NCBI RefSeq assembly: GCF_003985145.1
Contig: NZ_ML133521.1
Coordinates: forward strand, 1,178,001 to 1,242,000
Reading direction: 5' to 3'
Origin: Rhizobium anhuiense
GTDB lineage: Bacteria; Pseudomonadota; Alphaproteobacteria; Rhizobiales; Rhizobiaceae
Length of the DNA stretch: 64,000 nt
Positions 35,597 to 44,589 of the stretch are shown one piece after another (within the stretch, counting starts at the first letter, position 1; every line of letters begins with the position of its first letter). A program made the translations under genes and the position numbers. Below the pieces are notes generated by a model. That model made no database searches. It was not told where the DNA came from and saw only the letters and a program-made list of their open reading frames with translations.

Positions 35597-37618
35597 CTAC
35601 GACTGCTGCAGCCCGTAGAGCAGCGGCATCAGTCCTGCTAGCGCCCTGAAACGCTCCCACGACTTGGATGACGGCTTCGTCCAGCCCGTTTCAGCAAGGG
35701 CGGAAAGGCGGGGGAAGACGAGGCGGTCGAAAACGGCGCGATCCGTCATCGGCTCGGACCAGATGCAGGCCTGGATGCCGAGGAGCTTCTGTTTCTGTGC
35801 TGTCGTCCAGCCGCCGATGGGGTCGAAATTGTAGAGCTTTTCCGCATCCGAAGTCCCCGCCCAGCTGGCGCCGGGCTCGTCCCAATCGGGCCTGAGCGCC
35901 ATGTCGAGGTAATAGACCTGCCCGGGGCAGACCACCATTTGATAGCCGCGTTCGGCAAGTTCGGCCGAGACCTCGACGTTGCGCCAGCTGCAGAGATAGC
36001 TCTTCGATTTGTCGATGACATCGCCGTGGGCGGCCTCTTCCCAGCCGCCGGTGATGCAGCCCTTGCTCGCAAGGAAGCGCTGGACACGATTCAGGAACTC
36101 CGCCTGCAGGATGGCGGCGCCCGAGCCGTGGATGTCGTCGGCGCCATGGGTATTGGTCACGACGTTCAGCCGCTTGGCATGCGCATCGGCCACCTCGTCG
36201 CCCGCCACGGTGCGCAGGCGCTCAAGCGCTTCCGGCGAGCCGGACCACGCGCCGAGCGGAACTTCGTCGGCGCCGAGATGGATGGTCTTGAACGGAAAGA
36301 GCTCGATGAGTTCCGAGAGGATCGTCTCGATGATCTCGTAGGTCTTCTCGCGGGCCGGGTTGATGCAATTGTCGGGAAAGCCCTGAACCGAATAGTAGCT
36401 GCCGACCTCGGCCGGGTCGCGCAGCTCCGGTATCGCCTGTAGCATGGCGTAGCAATGGCCGGGGACATCGATCTCCGGCACGATCTCGACGCCGAAGCTC
36501 TTAGCCTGGGCGACGATCTCGCGGATCGCAGCCTTGGTGTAATAACCGCCGGTGCGGGCAGGGCTCGAACCGAGCAGCGGCGGAACGGCCAGGCCATGGC
36601 CGCGCCAGGCGCCGACCGCGGTCAGGGCGGGATAGGCGTCGATCTCGACGCGCCAGGCTTCGTCGTCGGAAAGGTGCCAGTGGAAGCGGTTGAGCTTGTT
36701 CCAGGCCAGCACCGCCACGAGCTTCTTGACCTCGGCAGCACCGTAGAACTGGCGGGCGACATCGAGATGCAGCCCGCGCCAGCCCATCGACGGTTCGTCG
36801 ACGATCTCGCCTGCGGCCGGAAACTGGAAGACTTGGGGATGCAGCCTTGCGCCGCGCCAGATCTGGCCGAGCGTGACGAGACCGTAGAAGAAGCCGCTCT
36901 GGCGGCTTGCCTCGATGGTGATCGTCTCACCTTCGAAACTCAGCCGGTAAGCCTCTGGTCCGAACCCGGTGGCCTCCTTCAGGACAACCGGAACCGCGCC
37001 TTCCGCCTCGCGCCGCACGATGCCTTCAACGGCGAAGAGATGCTCGACCAGCGCTGCGAAGCTGCGTGCTGCCGCCTCCCCTTCAGCGCTTTGCGCCTGC
37101 GGCGCAAAACCGGCCGGCAGCGGCCGGCGGGCAGTGACGGCCACATGGTTCGGCCAGGGGATGATTGACACCTGAACCGGCGCGTTGACGGGAACCGGAT
37201 AGATCTCGGCGCCACGCTTCAGCGGCGCGTTGCTGACCGAAGATCGCGTCGGCTCTATGGTGAGCACGATCGTGCTGCCGTCGGAAAGCGCGAGATAGCC
37301 GCTCGTCGCGCCGTCCGTCCAGTGGCGGAACTGCCAGCTCAGCGCATAGACCGAGATCGTCCACGTCTCGCCGGCGCCGAGAACGAAATTGGCCGGCGGC
37401 TGGAATTCGGTGAAATTCGAGAGCCGCTGCGAAACCGTGGCGCCTTCGACACGACCTGCCGGATCGACACGACCCGGGCCGCTGACGCAAAGCGAGAAAT
37501 TCGAAAGCGGCTCGGTGCCGAGGTTCTTGAGGCGCAGGACGTAGGAAAACTCCTTGCCATCGGCAGGCGGGTTCCAAAGGGTTTCAAGCCGCAGGGCTTT
37601 CGGTCGTGATGTGGACAT
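35597..37618 (-). CDS. Beta-N-acetylhexosaminidase, GH20
   Basis: 673 residues. An N-terminal beta-domain and GH20b module precede the catalytic barrel; the catalytic Asp-Glu pair is Asp451-Glu452 in HLGADEVP, and GWRGLHLDVARQFY and FHWHLSDDEAWR are barrel landmarks. No signal peptide at the chosen start, so it should act in the cytoplasm on imported oligosaccharide. It ends the Opp-type ABC operon, which implies uptake and cleavage of chito-oligosaccharides or similar GlcNAc-containing sugars. AAAGGAAAG precedes the ATG. Confidence 0.9.
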   Translation of the reverse strand: MSTSRPKALRLETLWNPPADGKEFSYVLRLKNLGTEPLSNFSLCVSGPGRVDPAGRVEGATVSQRLSNFTEFQPPANFVLGAGETWTISVYALSWQFRHWTDGATSGYLALSDGSTIVLTIEPTRSSVSNAPLKRGAEIYPVPVNAPVQVSIIPWPNHVAVTARRPLPAGFAPQAQSAEGEAAARSFAALVEHLFAVEGIVRREAEGAVPVVLKEATGFGPEAYRLSFEGETITIEASRQSGFFYGLVTLGQIWRGARLHPQVFQFPAAGEIVDEPSMGWRGLHLDVARQFYGAAEVKKLVAVLAWNKLNRFHWHLSDDEAWRVEIDAYPALTAVGAWRGHGLAVPPLLGSSPARTGGYYTKAAIREIVAQAKSFGVEIVPEIDVPGHCYAMLQAIPELRDPAEVGSYYSVQGFPDNCINPAREKTYEIIETILSELIELFPFKTIHLGADEVPLGAWSGSPEALERLRTVAGDEVADAHAKRLNVVTNTHGADDIHGSGAAILQAEFLNRVQRFLASKGCITGGWEEAAHGDVIDKSKSYLCSWRNVEVSAELAERGYQMVVCPGQVYYLDMALRPDWDEPGASWAGTSDAEKLYNFDPIGGWTTAQKQKLLGIQACIWSEPMTDRAVFDRLVFPRLSALAETGWTKPSSKSWERFRALAGLMPLLYGLQQS

Positions 37619-37629
37619 GGTCACTCTTT

Positions 37630-37674
37630 CCTTTTGAGGATTGGCCTTTTGAGAATTGGCCTTTTGAAAATCAG
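37630..37674 (-). repeat. Three tandem 15-bp units before the GH20 start
   Basis: CCTTTTGAGGATTGG, CCTTTTGAGAATTGG and a diverged CCTTTTGAAAATCAG lie head-to-tail between the ABC ATPase stop and the GH20 ATG. On the coding strand each unit carries an AAAAGG that resembles a Shine-Dalgarno site. Copy-number change here would alter spacing without affecting either protein. Confidence 0.75.
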
Positions 37675-38615
37675 CTCTCGAGCATTCCGGCATTCGAGCC
37701 GCCAAGCGCGCGCATGAAATGATTGGGGCCGACCTGCTCGACGACGGTGGACTCAGGACGGCTGAGCGAGCGCACCTTTTCCGCCTGTTCGAGGAAACGC
37801 GCGCTTCCGCCCGTCACGAACGGCCGGCTGCCATCCGGAACGGCTGAAAGCAGCAACCGCGTATAGGGATGGCGGGGATCGGAGAGGACGGCATCGGTAT
37901 CGCCCCATTCGACCATTTGACCGGCGAACATCACGACGATCTCCTCGGCCACATGTGCGGCCGTCGCGATGTCGTGGGTGATATAGAGCATGGCCAAGTC
38001 GTTTTCACGCTTCACTGTGGCGAGCAGATCGAGAATGTCCTTGCGGATGGAGACATCGAGCATCGAGGTCGGCTCATCGGCGACCAACACGCTCGGCGCG
38101 ACCGCCAGCGCGCGGGCGATGTTGACGCGCTGCCGCTGCCCGCCCGAAAGCTCATGCGGGAATTTTTGCCGGGTCAAATCGGGTTCCAGCCCCACGCTTG
38201 CCAGCAGGCTGGCAATCTCTTCGGCAAGATCCGCCCTCGCGCCGTTCTGCCGGTGCAATTGCAGCGGCCGCGCCAGATGATGGCTGACGGTGAAGGCCGG
38301 GTTGAGCGACGAGAACGGATCCTGGAAGACCATCTGCACCTCTCGGCGGTAGCGATGCTCATCCTTGGCCTCGCCGCGGGCGGTCAGATCCTGTCCGCGG
38401 AAAAACAGCCTGCCGCCGGTCGGCTTGTCCAGACGCGCGATGATGCGGGCGCAGGTCGTCTTGCCGCAGCCGGATTCGCCGACCAGCGCCAATGCCCGGC
38501 CGGGAAAGAGCGAGAAGGACACACTTTTCAGCGCCTGGACCGGGCCGAAATTGCGCTTGATGTCTTCGAGCCGGATCACGGCATCCGTGACAACAGCATC
38601 AGTCTCCGCTTTCAT
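37671..38615 (-). CDS. Opp/Dpp-type ABC ATP-binding protein (DppF-like)
   Basis: 314 residues; Walker A GESGCGKTT near residue 50, signature LSGGQRQR, Walker B VLVADEP. The C-terminal oligopeptide-transporter extension (HPYTRLLLSAVPDG) is present. Overlaps the DppD-like gene by ATGA. Confidence 0.9.
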   Translation of the reverse strand: MKAETDAVVTDAVIRLEDIKRNFGPVQALKSVSFSLFPGRALALVGESGCGKTTCARIIARLDKPTGGRLFFRGQDLTARGEAKDEHRYRREVQMVFQDPFSSLNPAFTVSHHLARPLQLHRQNGARADLAEEIASLLASVGLEPDLTRQKFPHELSGGQRQRVNIARALAVAPSVLVADEPTSMLDVSIRKDILDLLATVKRENDLAMLYITHDIATAAHVAEEIVVMFAGQMVEWGDTDAVLSDPRHPYTRLLLSAVPDGSRPFVTGGSARFLEQAEKVRSLSRPESTVVEQVGPNHFMRALGGSNAGMLES

Positions 38616-39427
38616 GCCAGGACCCCCGAGAGATGCGGATTGCCCGGAAGCTGTGGAATGGCATTCCAGAGCTTGCGGGTATAGGCGTGCAGCGGCGCCT
38701 GGGCGACCTGCCGCACGTCGCCCACTTCAACGAGTTCGCCCTTCAGCATGACGCCGATGCGCTGGCAGAGCTGCGCCATCAGATGCAGGTCATGGGTGAT
38801 GAAGAGCACCGAGAAACCATAGCTCCGCTGCAGATCGACGACCTGCTCGAGGATCTCCCGCTGCACGACGACGTCGAGCGCGGTCGTCGGCTCGTCCATG
38901 ATGATGAGTTCGGGCCTCAGCGCCAGGCAGATCGCAATGACGATGCGCTGACGCATGCCGCCGGAGAACTGGTGCGGGTAATCGCCGATGCGATGGGTGG
39001 GAATGCCGACAAGGCGGAACATCTCCTCGGCCCGAGCTCTTGATTCCTCGCGCGAACAACCGGTGTGCCGGGAGAGAACGTCGTGGAACTGCGCCTCGAC
39101 CCGCATCAGTGGATTGAGCGAATTCATCGCGCTCTGAAAGACCATGCCGATGCGCTTCCAGCGGATACGCTGCAGCTCGCGTTCCGGCAGCCTCAGGAGA
39201 TCCTGTCCGGTGAGCCGGATGCTGCCGCCGCTGATCCAGGCCGGCGCCTTGGAAAGACGGGTGATGGCATAGGCGATCGTGCTCTTGCCGCAGCCGGATT
39301 CACCGGCCAGCCCGAAGATCTCGCCGCGGCCGATAGTGAAGGAGACGTCCCTGACGGCGCGAAACTCTCCCTTGTCGACGAGATAGTCGACATTGAGCTT
39401 GTCGATTTCCAGCAGATTGTCGCTCAT
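38612..39427 (-). CDS. Opp/Dpp-type ABC ATP-binding protein (DppD-like)
   Basis: 271 residues from MSDNLLEIDKLNVDY; this ATG overlaps the upstream permease stop (ATGA). Walker A GESGCGKST, signature FSGGMRQR, Walker B LIIMDEP and the HAYTRKLWNAIPQ extension are present. Pairs with the DppF-like subunit. Confidence 0.9.
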   Translation of the reverse strand: MSDNLLEIDKLNVDYLVDKGEFRAVRDVSFTIGRGEIFGLAGESGCGKSTIAYAITRLSKAPAWISGGSIRLTGQDLLRLPERELQRIRWKRIGMVFQSAMNSLNPLMRVEAQFHDVLSRHTGCSREESRARAEEMFRLVGIPTHRIGDYPHQFSGGMRQRIVIAICLALRPELIIMDEPTTALDVVVQREILEQVVDLQRSYGFSVLFITHDLHLMAQLCQRIGVMLKGELVEVGDVRQVAQAPLHAYTRKLWNAIPQLPGNPHLSGVLA

Positions 39428-40326
39428 CGGCCAAGCTCCAGTTCCCGGTTGCGGGCGCGGGTGAGGCGGAACCAGCGCGTCAGCGCCGGGCCGGAGCGCA
39501 GCTGCGGATTGGCGATCTCGTCTAAGGTGAAATTCAAAAGCGCAAGGCCAAGCCCCGTCAGTGCGATGCCTGCTGCCGGCACGCCGATGTCCCACCATGC
39601 GCCGACCATGATCGCCGAGGAATTCTGGGCATTGTAGAGCATCGTGCCCCAGGAGACCTTCAAGGGATCGCCAAAGCCGAGATATTCGAGCGTCGTCTGG
39701 GCAACGATGGCGTAGATGATGCTGCCGACGAGGTTGATGCCGATCAGCGTCGTCAGGTTCGGCAGGATTTCCACGAAGATGATGCGCCAGGCCGGCTCTC
39801 CGATCATCTTGGAGGCCGTGACGAAATCACGGTTGCGAAGCGCCATCGTCTGCGAGCGCGTCATGCGGGCGCCCCAGGGCCAGGAGGTCAGCGCGATGAT
39901 CGCCATGATCGTCATCGGCCCCACCGTGCCGGCGAAGGAGGCGAGCAGGATTAAGAGCGGCATGTTCGGCACGACAAGCACGGCGTTGGTCGCAAGGTCG
40001 AGCACCGCATCGGTCCTGCCGCCGGCATAACCGGCGACGAGGCCGATGGCCGTGCCGAGCACGGTGATGGCAATCCCCGTGGCAAAGCCGACGGAGAGAG
40101 AACTGCGGGCGCCCCAGACGAACTGGCGATAGACGTCCCGCCCCATCTTCGTGGTGCCCATGACATGTTCGATCGATGGCGGTTGGTGCGACCGCCCGAC
40201 ACGCGCTCCCGGCTCGCCGGGCGCGACGATCGGCGCAAACAGCGCCATCAGCCACAGGGCAACAATGATGACGAGGCCGGCCAGCGCCTTCTTCTGCCTG
40301 AGAATAGGCCGGAGTCCGAAGCCCAT
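39424..40326 (-). CDS. Opp/Dpp-type ABC permease (DppC-like)
   Basis: 300 residues with about six helices. GTTKMGRDVYRQFVWG replaces the more common GTDxxGRD block, and the EAA loop TASKMIGEPAWRIIFVEILPN is present. One-base overlap (TAATG) with the upstream permease. Confidence 0.88.
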   Translation of the reverse strand: MGFGLRPILRQKKALAGLVIIVALWLMALFAPIVAPGEPGARVGRSHQPPSIEHVMGTTKMGRDVYRQFVWGARSSLSVGFATGIAITVLGTAIGLVAGYAGGRTDAVLDLATNAVLVVPNMPLLILLASFAGTVGPMTIMAIIALTSWPWGARMTRSQTMALRNRDFVTASKMIGEPAWRIIFVEILPNLTTLIGINLVGSIIYAIVAQTTLEYLGFGDPLKVSWGTMLYNAQNSSAIMVGAWWDIGVPAAGIALTGLGLALLNFTLDEIANPQLRSGPALTRWFRLTRARNRELELGR

Positions 40327-41306
40327 TATACGGCCTCCCGCAATCTGGGATCGACGAGCCCATAAATGAGGTCGACGAGGAAATTGGCGCCGAGCGTCGC
40401 GAGCGTCATCAGCAGTAGCTGTCCCTGGATGACCGGGTAATCGCGGGCGATGCTCGCAGTATAGAGCGTCAGTCCCAAGCCGGGATAGTTGAAGACGATC
40501 TCGGTAACGATCGAGCCGCCGAAGACGGCGCCGAGCATCAGCGCCAGGTTGGTCAGCACCGGAAGCATGGCATTGCGCGCGCCGTAACCGAACATGACCG
40601 TGAGGTGGCTGAGGCCCTTGGCACGCCCCATAGTCACATAATCCTCGCCGAGCACCGAGATCATCGACGAGCGCATCGTCGTCTGGAATTCGCCGATCAG
40701 GAACGGTGACAGCGTCAGCACCGGCAGGATCGCATGGGCAAAGACGCTGCCGACGAAGGTGAAATCGAAGGCAGGATCGAGGTTCGGATCATAGGCATAG
40801 CCGACAGGAAACCAGCGCAGCGAGACCGCGAAGACGAACAGCGTCGTCAGCGCCACGATGACAGGCGGCACCGAAATCATGATCACGGAGAGCGGCGAGA
40901 CGATCGTGTCGAAGCGCCCGCCGCGGCGCCAGGCCGAGATCGCGCCAAGCACGACACCGACGCAGAGCGAAAAGATGATCGCGGTCGTCACGAGAAAGAC
41001 CGTCCAGAGCGTCGAGCGGCCAAGAACCTGGACGACGGTCTGGGGATAATATTTGACCGAGACGCCGAGATGGAAGGTCGCAAGCCCCTTCACGTAATCG
41101 ACGAACTGCCAGAGCATCGGCTGGTCGACCGCGCCGAAGCGCGCCTTGATCGCCTCAACGGCCGCGGGTGTCGCCCGCGGGCCGAGCTGGGCGACCATGG
41201 CATCGACCGGACTCCCCGGCATGAGCCGGGGAAGGATGAAGTTCATGACGATCGCGAACGCCAGGGCGACCGCATAGACGCCGAGGCGCCGGCTCGAAAC
41301 GCGCAT
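40326..41306 (-). CDS. Opp/Dpp-type ABC permease (DppB-like)
   Basis: 326 residues; NFILPRLMPGSPVDAM near the N-terminus and TMGRAKGLSHLTVMFGYGARN as the EAA-type loop. Ends LVDPRLREAV as usual. Nineteen bases after the binding-protein stop. Confidence 0.9.
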   Translation of the reverse strand: MRVSSRRLGVYAVALAFAIVMNFILPRLMPGSPVDAMVAQLGPRATPAAVEAIKARFGAVDQPMLWQFVDYVKGLATFHLGVSVKYYPQTVVQVLGRSTLWTVFLVTTAIIFSLCVGVVLGAISAWRRGGRFDTIVSPLSVIMISVPPVIVALTTLFVFAVSLRWFPVGYAYDPNLDPAFDFTFVGSVFAHAILPVLTLSPFLIGEFQTTMRSSMISVLGEDYVTMGRAKGLSHLTVMFGYGARNAMLPVLTNLALMLGAVFGGSIVTEIVFNYPGLGLTLYTASIARDYPVIQGQLLLMTLATLGANFLVDLIYGLVDPRLREAV

Positions 41307-41325
41307 TTCCGCTCCTTCGCGAGGC

Positions 41326-43017
41326 TCAGCTGACCGGCTTGAGGCGCAGCAAATGCATCAGGCGCATGCGGTTATTGTCATGATCCTCCGGATTCATGAC
41401 GGGATCCTTGTCGGTGACCCAGCCGGTGAAGCGTTTGCTGGAGAACTGATACCAGGTCGGCCCGTTGAACACCGGCACGACGGGGAAGTCGTCGGCAATC
41501 AGCAGCTGGATGTCGTTGAAGATCTTCTTGTGATCATCCTCCGACGTTGCCTTCAGATATTGATCGAAAAGGGCGTCCAGCTTCGGGTTCGAATAGCGCG
41601 AGGGCGCGCCGGTGATGCGCCCGCCATAGGCGGTCGACAGGCTCTGATAATAGCCGCGGAACGGGGTTGCGCCGTCGGCGCGGGAGTTCATGACGACCTC
41701 GAAGCTGCCGTCGATGATCTGCTTGCGCCATTGTTCGTATTCCGGCGTGGCAACCGACGCGTTGATGCCGGCGGCGCGCAGCCCTTCGACCGCGATCTGC
41801 ACCGCGTCGATCCAGTCCGTCCAGCCGTTCGGAACGATGATCGGGAAGGCGATTGGCTTGCCGCCTGGCGTCGTGCGGAAACCGTCGGCGCCTTTCTTGT
41901 AGCCGGCATCGTCGAGGATCTTGTTGGCCTTCTCGGTATCGAAGCCCATGAAGGCGTCCTTGTCGCCTTCGGCGCCCTTGTTGCGCCAGGTCTCGAAGCG
42001 CGGCGGCAGGCCGGTCGCATGTTCGTTGACGACGGGATAGCCGAAGCCGGCAATATCGACCATCGATGCGCGGTCCATGGCAAGGCTGAAGGCGTGACGG
42101 AAATTCAGGTCCTTATAGGCCTCGAGGTTGCCTTCATTGCCGCTCTTGAAGTTCATCTGGAAGGCGACGGTTTCGGCCGGCGGCTGCCAATAGCCGTTGT
42201 GATCGGCATCGAGCGCGACGAAGGTCTTGTCGATCTGCGGGATGAAGGAGCCGATCCAGTCCATATTGCCTTCCGGCAGGATGGCAAGCATCTGGTCGTT
42301 GCCCGAAATCTGCGGCAGCCGGAGGCAGTCGACGTGCAGCGAGGCAGCATCCCAGTAATTCGGGTTGCGGCACTGCTCGTAGACCTGCGGCGTGAAGCGG
42401 CGCAGCTCCGTCATCGGGCCGGAGCCCACAGGCTTCTCGTTTTTGAAGGCGACCGGATCGGAAACGTCCTTCCAGATATGCTCGGGAACGACGGCCAGAT
42501 CCGCAAGCGATTCCGGGAAATCGGAATTCACCGCCTTGAGATCGATCCTGACCTCGGTCGGCGACGGCGTTTCGACGGAGGCAACGCTCTCGCCGACGCC
42601 GACAGTGTCGAGGGCGGCGTTCTTCAGCATCAGATCGATCGTGTATTTCACGTCGGCCGACGTCAGCGGTTGGCCGTCTGACCACTTCACGCCTGACCGC
42701 AGCGTATAGGTCACCGATTTCATATCCTCGGAGAATTTATAATCAGTCGCCAGGCGAAACACCGGCTTGCCGCCATCCTCGGCATTGAAGATGACCAGGG
42801 GCTCGTAGATGAAATCCATCGTGCTCTGCCGGCGGCCGGCCAGGTCGAAGGGATTGAAGTTCTGCACCCAGCTGGTCTGCTCTTCGATGTGCATCGTCAG
42901 CACCGATTCAGCGGCTGCACCCCCCGCTCCAAAAACGACGAATGCCGTCAGGGCGGTTGCTACTGCCCAGCCGGCACACACGGAAATATTGCGGATTGCC
43001 CTCTTGCTCGATCTCAT
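41326..43017 (-). CDS. Oligosaccharide/peptide ABC substrate-binding protein (SBP_bac_5)
   Basis: 563 residues from MRSSKRAIRNISVCAGW, an ATG with GGGGAA upstream and a signal peptide cleaved near GGAAAESV. Family block LRSGVKWSDGQPLTSADVKYTIDLM is intact. Because the operon ends with a cytoplasmic GH20 enzyme, I infer the ligand is a chito-oligosaccharide, as for the Opp-like chitobiose systems of Vibrio, rather than a peptide. Confidence 0.87.
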   Translation of the reverse strand: MRSSKRAIRNISVCAGWAVATALTAFVVFGAGGAAAESVLTMHIEEQTSWVQNFNPFDLAGRRQSTMDFIYEPLVIFNAEDGGKPVFRLATDYKFSEDMKSVTYTLRSGVKWSDGQPLTSADVKYTIDLMLKNAALDTVGVGESVASVETPSPTEVRIDLKAVNSDFPESLADLAVVPEHIWKDVSDPVAFKNEKPVGSGPMTELRRFTPQVYEQCRNPNYWDAASLHVDCLRLPQISGNDQMLAILPEGNMDWIGSFIPQIDKTFVALDADHNGYWQPPAETVAFQMNFKSGNEGNLEAYKDLNFRHAFSLAMDRASMVDIAGFGYPVVNEHATGLPPRFETWRNKGAEGDKDAFMGFDTEKANKILDDAGYKKGADGFRTTPGGKPIAFPIIVPNGWTDWIDAVQIAVEGLRAAGINASVATPEYEQWRKQIIDGSFEVVMNSRADGATPFRGYYQSLSTAYGGRITGAPSRYSNPKLDALFDQYLKATSEDDHKKIFNDIQLLIADDFPVVPVFNGPTWYQFSSKRFTGWVTDKDPVMNPEDHDNNRMRLMHLLRLKPVS

Positions 43018-43398
43018 TCCAACGTTCCCCTTGTGCTTTATTTTTGGAGTCAATCAAATTGATTTAATATTGATAGTCAGTTTCCCGCCGACCCGTCAAT
43101 TGCCGATCTCAAATTTCTGCAGCGACCTTTCGGCTCAGCTCTTCGGCAGAAATCAATGCAGGATTCGCCCGTGAGATGGCCGGCGGATCAGGGTCTTCCG
43201 AGGTTTCACGTCCCGTTTCGAGAAAAATATCGGGCCATGCGCGCCGCGTTAACCATTAAGGTACTTTTAAGTACGATAATTAACCCAACGGTGGCGAATT
43301 GATCGGAAACACGGATCGATAAGCATGAGGCTGCTCGCCACGGCCGGGATGTTCCCCGGGATGCAACACATTCAACCTCCGAAGCAGGCGAATTTCCC
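43018..43398. other. Divergent intergenic region before the flagellin gene
   Basis: 381 bases, AT-rich near 43035-43080 (oligosaccharide operon promoter side) and again at 43250-43285. The latter holds TTAACCATTAAGG, a GTACTT-TT-AAGTAC palindrome and ATAATTAACC, probably the flagellin control region. A GGGATG repeat (43347-43362) follows in the leader. No small gene was recognised. Confidence 0.45.
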
Positions 43399-44307
43399 AT
43401 GACGAGCATCAATACGAACAATTCAGCGATGTCTGCCCTTCAGACGCTGCGCAGCATCAACTCCAATCTCGAAACGACACAGAACAGTGTTTCCACCGGT
43501 TACCGGGTCGACACCGCATCCGACAACGCCGCTTACTGGTCGATCGCAACCACGATGCGGTCTGACAACAAGGCGCTCTCCGCCGTGTCCGACGCGCTCG
43601 GCCTCGGCGCAGCAAAGGTCGATACGGCCTATACGGCCATGGACAATGCGATCGACGTCGTCGACGAGATCAAATCCAAGCTCGTCGCAGCAACCGAGGA
43701 CGGTGTCGACAAGTCCAAGGTCCAGGAAGAAATCAGCCAGTTGCAGGAACAGCTGGCGAGCATTGCCCAGTCGGCGTCGTTCTCGGGCGAGAACTGGGTT
43801 GCGGGCGCGGATGGCACGAAAAGTGTCGTATCCTCCTTCGTTCGCGACGGTTCCGGCGCCGTTTCCGTTAAAATGACGGAATACACCCTGGATACCAGCT
43901 CCGTGGGCAATGTGTTGTTCGGCATGAGCGGCGGGTCGATCGAAACCTCCACGGGGATTCTCGGAACGGCTGATGCATATGGCAATTCCGTCTATTCGCT
44001 CGATATCACGAACTTCACCACCGGTCAGATCCAGTCGGCCCTGTCGACCATCGAATCCGCGCTATCGGCAATGACCTCTGCCGGTGCGCAACTGGGTTCG
44101 ATCTCGACGCGCATCGACCTGCAGGAAGACTTCGTCGGTGCGCTTTCCGATTCGATCGACTCGGGCGTGGGCCGGCTGGTCGATGCCGATATGGAGGAGG
44201 AGTCGAGCAAACTCTCCGCCTTGCAAACACAACAGCAGCTGGCGATCCAGTCGCTGTCGATCGCGAATTCGTCGTCGCAGAACATCCTGTCGCTCTTCCG
44301 CGGCTAA
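43399..44307 (+). CDS. Flagellin
   Basis: 302 residues, the short rhizobial form. The conserved N-terminus MTSINTNNSAMSALQTLRSIN with TGYRVDTASDNAAYWSIATTMRSD and the C-terminus DMEEESSKLSALQTQQQLAIQSLSIANSSSQNIL form the D0/D1 coiled core; the centre is the variable exposed part. It is exported by the flagellar type III system and assembled into the filament. No other flagellar gene is present, so this is an orphan flagellin outside a motility cluster. Confidence 0.95.
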   Translation: MTSINTNNSAMSALQTLRSINSNLETTQNSVSTGYRVDTASDNAAYWSIATTMRSDNKALSAVSDALGLGAAKVDTAYTAMDNAIDVVDEIKSKLVAATEDGVDKSKVQEEISQLQEQLASIAQSASFSGENWVAGADGTKSVVSSFVRDGSGAVSVKMTEYTLDTSSVGNVLFGMSGGSIETSTGILGTADAYGNSVYSLDITNFTTGQIQSALSTIESALSAMTSAGAQLGSISTRIDLQEDFVGALSDSIDSGVGRLVDADMEEESSKLSALQTQQQLAIQSLSIANSSSQNILSLFRG

Positions 44308-44328
44308 TCGTCCTGGCCGCAAAAGGAG

Positions 44329-44349
44329 CCGGGCGCATAGAACGCCCGG
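44329..44349 (+). terminator. Flagellin-gene stem-loop terminator candidate
   Basis: CCGGGCG-(7-base loop)-CGCCCGG, 22 bases after the flagellin stop. It lacks a U-run, but a second hairpin CGAGCCTG/CAGGCTCG follows at 44372-44398. Together they probably define the mRNA 3' end. Confidence 0.6.
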
Positions 44350-44589
44350 ACCGCATTCGCCGATCGAACATCGAGCCTGGCCTTCCCGGTCAGGCTCGAT
44401 TGCGTTGGTGACGTATTTGTGTGGGCAGGCTCTATCGCTTCCGTCCTCATCCGAACTATGGTGTCGCGATTGGCGGAATCGCGGTCCATTTCTTTGCTTG
44501 AACCATGCCGTCGGTCGTCTCGATCGTAAACGCGATCAGCCTTGGCTTTCGCAGTCGGGAGCGAAGAATGCAGTGCGCGGGATCATCGC

